Shown: piece after piece, positions 59,701-64,000 of the stretch
Layout: every line of letters starts with the position of its first letter
Position numbering within the stretch: the stretch's first letter is position 1
From: Rutidosis leptorrhynchoides
Taxonomy: Eukaryota; Streptophyta; Magnoliopsida; Asterales; Asteraceae
Direction of reading: 5' to 3'
Assembly (NCBI RefSeq): GCF_046630445.1
Contig: NC_092338.1
Location: 339,349,001 to 339,413,000, forward strand
Length of the DNA stretch: 64,000 nt
Notes under the pieces: model-generated
Databases searched by the model: none
What the model was told of the DNA's origin: nothing
What the model saw: the letters and a program-made list of their open reading frames with translations, nothing else
Position numbers and translations under genes: made by a program

Positions 59701-61289
59701 TTGAATTGTTGAATGATTACGACTTTGAGATTCGTTACCACTCGGGGAAGGCAAATGTGGTAGCCGACGCCTTGAGCAAGAAAGACAGAGAACCCATTCG
59801 AGTAAAATCTATGAATATAATGATTCACAATAACCTTACTACTCAAATAAAGGAGGCGCAACAAGGAGTTTTAAAAGAGGGAAATTTAAAGGATGAAATA
59901 CCCAAAGGATCGGAGAAGCATCTTAATATTCGGGAAGACGGAACCCGGTATAGGGCTGAAAGGATTTGGGTACCAAAATTTGGAGATATGAGAGAAATGG
60001 TACTTAGAGAAGCTCATAAAACCAGATACTCAATACATCCTGGAACGGGGAAGATGTACAAGGATCTCAAGAAACATTTTTGGTGGCTGGGTATGAAAGC
60101 CGATGTTGCTAAATACGTAGGAGAATGTTTGACGTGTTCTAAGGTCAAAGCTGAGCATCAGAAACCATCAGGTCTACTTCAACAACCCGAAATCCCGGAA
60201 TAGAAATGGGAAAACATTACCATGGATTTCATCACTAAATTGCCAAGGACTGCAAGTGGTTTTGATACTATTTGGGTAATAGTTGATCGTCTCACCAAAT
60301 CAGCACACTTCCTGCCAATAAGAGAAGATGACAAGATGGATAAGTTAGCACGACTGTATTTGAAGGAAGTCGTCTCCAGACATGGAATACCAATCTCTAT
60401 TATCTCTGATAGGGATGGCAGATTTATTTCAAGATTCTGGCAGACATTACAGCAAGCATTAGGAACTCGTCTAGACATGAGTACTGCCTATCATCCACAA
60501 ACTGATGGGCAGAGCGAAAGGATGATACAAACACTTGAAGACATGCTACGAGCATGTGTTATTGATTTCTGAAACAGTTGGGATCGACACCTACCGTTAG
60601 CAGAATTTTCCTACAACAACAGTTATCATTCTAGTATTGAGATGGCACCGTTTGAGGCACTTTATGGTAGAAAGTGCAGGTCTCTGATTTGTTGGAATGA
60701 AGTGGGGGATAGATAGATTACGGGTCCGGAGATAATACAAGAAACTACCGAGAAAATCATCCAAATTCAACAAAGATTGAAAACCGCCCAGAGTCGACAA
60801 AAGAGCTACGCGGACAGTAAAAGAAAAGATATAGAGTTTGAAATTGGAGAAATGGTCATGCTTAAGGTTTCACCTTGGAAAGGTGTTGTTCGATTTGGTA
60901 AACGGGGGAAACTAAATCCAAGGTACATTGGACCATTCAAGATTATAGATCGTGTCGGACCAGTAGCTTACCAACTGGAGCTACCTCAACAACTCGCGGC
61001 TGTACATAACACTTTCCACGTCTCAAATTTGAAAAAATGTTTTGCTAAAGAAGATCTCACTATTCCGTTGGACAAAATCCAAATCAATGAAAAACTTCAA
61101 TTCATTGAAGAACCCGTCGAAATAATGGATCGTGAGGTTAAGAGACTTAAAAAAAATAAGATACCGATTGTTAAGGTTCGATGGAATGCTTGTAGAGGAC
61201 CCGAGTTCACCTGGGAGCGTGAAGATCAGATGAAGAAGAAATACCCGCATCTATTTCTAGAAGATTCGTCAACACTTTCAACAGCTTAA
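56735..61289 (+). pseudogene. Chromovirus gag-pol, heavily mutated
   Basis: It starts at ATG 56735. Gag, an Asn-rich tract, zinc knuckles CNKCKRNGHSAAKC and CYKCGKPGHIIRNC, and the protease motif FDSGADRSYMS lie in one frame. A C run of six at 58496-58501 marks a one-base shift; RT, RNase H, integrase (HHCC, SDRDGRF, then the Glu in DGQSERM) and a chromodomain-like end (FTWEREDQMKKKYPHLF) follow in the next frame. In-frame stops are at 57053, 57503, 58286, 58457, 58599, 58719, 59490, 60201, 60570 and 60714. The RT active site reads FIDYIL, so the second catalytic Asp is lost. This copy cannot make working enzymes. Confidence 0.93.
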
Positions 61290-61324
61290 AATTTCGGGAC
61301 GAAATTTATTTAACGGGTAGGTAC

Positions 61325-64000
61325 TGTAGTGACCCGAACTTTTCCATGTTTATATATATTAAATGAAATTGATATTTACATGATTAAGTGTTTCCAACAT
61401 GTTAAGCAATCAAACTTATTAAGACTTGATTAATTGGAATAGGTTTCATATAGACAAATGACCACCCAAGTTGACCGGTGATTCACGAACGTTAAAACTT
61501 GTAAAAACTATACGATGACATATATATGGTTATATATATAGTTAACATGATTTTATTATAAGTATGTATCTCATTAGGTAATTTAACAATGAGTTATATA
61601 CATAAAAATGAGACTATTAAATTAAGAAACTCGAAAACTATATATATAACGATTATCGTTATAACGTCTTACTAGGTACATATGAATCATATTAAGATAT
61701 TGATACACTTGGTTAATTATTTTAAATGATAAGTAAATATATCATTAAGTGTATTAACAATGAACTACATATGTAAAAATAAGACTACTAACTTAATGAT
61801 TTTGAAACGAGACATATATGTAACGATTATCGTTGTAACGACATTTAATGTATATAGATCATATTAAGAGATATTCGTACATCATAATATCATGATAATA
61901 TAATAATTTAAAATCTCATTTGATATTATAAACATTGGGTTAACAACATTTAACAAGATCGTTAACCTAAAGGTTTCAAAACAACATTTACATGTAACGA
62001 CTAACGATGACTTAACGACTCAGTTAAAATGTATATACATGTAGTGTTTTAATATGTATTCATACACTTTTGAAAGACTTCAAGACACTTATCAAAATAC
62101 TTCTACTTAACAAAAATGCTTACATCTACATCCTCGTTCAGTTTCATCAACAAATCTACTCGTATGCACCCGTATTCGTACTCGTACAATACACAGCTTT
62201 TAGATGTATGTACTATTGGTATATACACTCCAATGATCAGCTCTTAACAGCCCATGTGAGTCACCTAACACATGTGGGAACCATCATTTGGCAACTAGCA
62301 TGAAATATCTCATAAAATTACAAAAATATGAGTAATCATTCATGACTTATTTACATGAAAACAAAATTACATATCCTTTATATCTAATCCATACACCAAC
62401 GACCAAAAACACCTACAAACACTTTAATTCTTCAATTTTCTTCATCTAATTGATCTCTCTCAAGTTCTATCTTCAAGTTCTAAGTGTTCTTCATAAATTC
62501 CAAAAGTTCTAGTTTCATAAAATCAAGAATACTTCCAAGATTGCAAGTTTACTTCCAAGTTTTCTAAATCCATTCCAAGTAATCATCCAAGATCAAGAAA
62601 CCTTTGTTACTTAAAGTAGGTTATCTTTCTAATACAAGGTAATAATCATATTCAAACTTTAATTCAATTTCTATAACTATAACAATCTTATTTTGAGTGG
62701 AAATCTTACTTGAAATTGTTTTCGTGTCATGTTTCTGCTTCAAGAACTTTCAAGCCATCCAAGGATCCTTTGAAGCTAGATCCATTTTTTTCATTTCCAG
62801 TAGGTTTATCCAAGGAACTTGAGGTAGTAATGATGTTCATAACATCATTCGATTCATACATAAAAAGCTGTCTTATTCAACGTTATAAACTTGTAATCAT
62901 TAGAACATAGTTTAGTTAATTCTAAACTTGTTCGCAAATAAAGTTAATCATTCTAACTAGACTTTTAAAATCAACTAAACACATGTTCTATATCTATATG
63001 ATATGCAAACTTAATGATTTAAAACCCAGAAACACGATAAACACCATAAAACTGGATATACGCCGTCGTAGTAAAACCGGGGGCTGTTTTGGTTGGGATA
63101 ATTAAAAGCTAAGAAGAACTTTGATTTAAAAGCTATACTTCTGGAAAAATGATTTTTCTTATGAACATGAAACTATATCCAAAAATCATGGTTAAACTCA
63201 AAGTGAAAGTATGTTTTTCAAAATGGTCATCAAGATGTCGTTCTTTCGACGGAAATGACTACCTCTTTCAAAAATGACTTGTAACTTGTATTTTCGACTA
63301 TAAACTTATACTTTTTCTATATAGATTCATAAAGTTAAGTTCAATACGAAACCGTGGCCACTGGAATCACTCAAAACGGATTAGAAACGAAGAAATGGCG
63401 AGTAAAACAAGATTGATAAAAACTACTCTTTTACCTACGTGAAAGTTAGTAATAAATCTATTCCAACCATAACCTAATCAACTTATATTGTATATTATGT
63501 AATCTTGAGATACCATAGACACGTATACAATGTTTTGACCTATCATATCGACCCATCTATATATATATTGCGGAACAACCATAGACACTCTATATGTGAA
63601 TGTTGGAGTTAGATATTCAGGGTTGAGGTTGATTCCAAAATATATATATAATTTGAGTTGTGATCAATACTGAGATACGTATACACTGGGTTGTGGATTG
63701 ATTCAAGATAATATTTATCGATTTATTTCTGTACATCTAACTGTGGATAACTAGTTGTAGGTTACTAACGAGGACAGCTGACTTAATAAACTTAAAACAT
63801 CAAAATGTATTAAAAGTATTGTAAATATATTTTGAACATACTTTGATATATATGTATATATTGTTATAGGTTTGTGAATCAACCAGTGGCCAAGTCTTAC
63901 TTCCCGATGAAGTAAAAATATGTGAAAGTGAGTTATAGTCCCACTTTTAAAATCTAATATTTTTGGGATGAGAATACATGCAGGTTTTATAAATGATTTA
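61325..64000 (+). repeat. Chromovirus 3' LTR, cut by window end
   Basis: It matches 51321-54000 at an offset of about 10,004 bases with scattered substitutions. It is preceded by TTAACGGGTAGGTAC. Confidence 0.93.

Larger units (their letters stand above)
51321..64000 (+). mobile_element. Chromodomain-type Ty3 element with extra ORFs (3' end outside window)
   Basis: The 5' LTR is 51321-54762; the 3' LTR starts at 61325 and is cut by the window end, so the element should end near 64766. Order: LTR, primer site, acidic ORF, F-box ORF, gag, protease, RT, RNase H, integrase, chromodomain, LTR. The chromodomain-like C-terminus and Ty3 order place it with chromoviruses, most like the Tekay/Del group. 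By hand the LTRs differ at about 39 of ~2,680 compared positions. The bases before the element are TTATA, the predicted target duplication. Confidence 0.9.

Overview
This is nuclear DNA from a flowering plant. The evidence is introns with GT-AG borders, plant-type LTR retrotransposons (Athila, chromovirus, Tork/TNT1-like Copia), Stowaway and hAT-like MITEs, and plant gene families (NSA2, PR-10/norcoclaurine-synthase-like, F-box). A eudicot is likely. Asteraceae is my guess from the general look of the repeats and cannot be proved here. No bacterial, organellar or CRISPR content was seen.

Layout. 1-1985: degenerate LTR sequence carrying an array of seven hairpin repeats. 2091-2353: a diverged tandem duplication. 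3120-6170: the one clear multi-exon host gene, NSA2 (60S ribosome biogenesis, nine coding exons, a hAT-like MITE in intron 4). 7090-23975: a complete Athila (Ty3) element with 5 bp target duplication ACCTC, a gag-pol broken by one frameshift, a small zinc-knuckle ORF and a spliced ORF in the env-like position. 24482-24850: tandem repeats related to those at 2091. 25131-25426 (-): terminal exon of a PR-10 gene without a visible first exon. 26923-31943: a complete, apparently intact Copia element (TSD CATAT) inserted at the edge of a broken minus-strand Copia (31950-32693). 33772-34129 (-): a two-exon gene for an 85-residue single-membrane-span protein. 34456-38213: MITE-like inverted-repeat elements, telomere-like repeats and very long (AT)n tracts. 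41212-49786: a complete Ty3 element (TSD TCTGT) that encodes only a gag (with one nonsense codon) and is otherwise packed with arrays of hairpin-forming repeats. 51321-64000: a chromodomain-type Ty3 element (3.4 kb LTRs, 3' LTR cut by the window edge) with two intact extra ORFs before gag, one an F-box protein, while its own gag-pol has ten in-frame stops and one frameshift.

The strongest unexplained signal is structural. In two LTR families the repeat units have a constant loop but changing stem sequences that keep base pairing. In the 41212-49786 element pairs of such hairpins are enclosed by a third stem that also covaries, giving three-way-junction units present in both LTRs and in the internal region. 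A second array there has C(TTCG)G tetraloop hairpins. This looks like a gag-only retroelement built around structured RNA. The second candidate system is the chromovirus carrying an F-box ORF and an acidic ORF between primer-binding site and gag.
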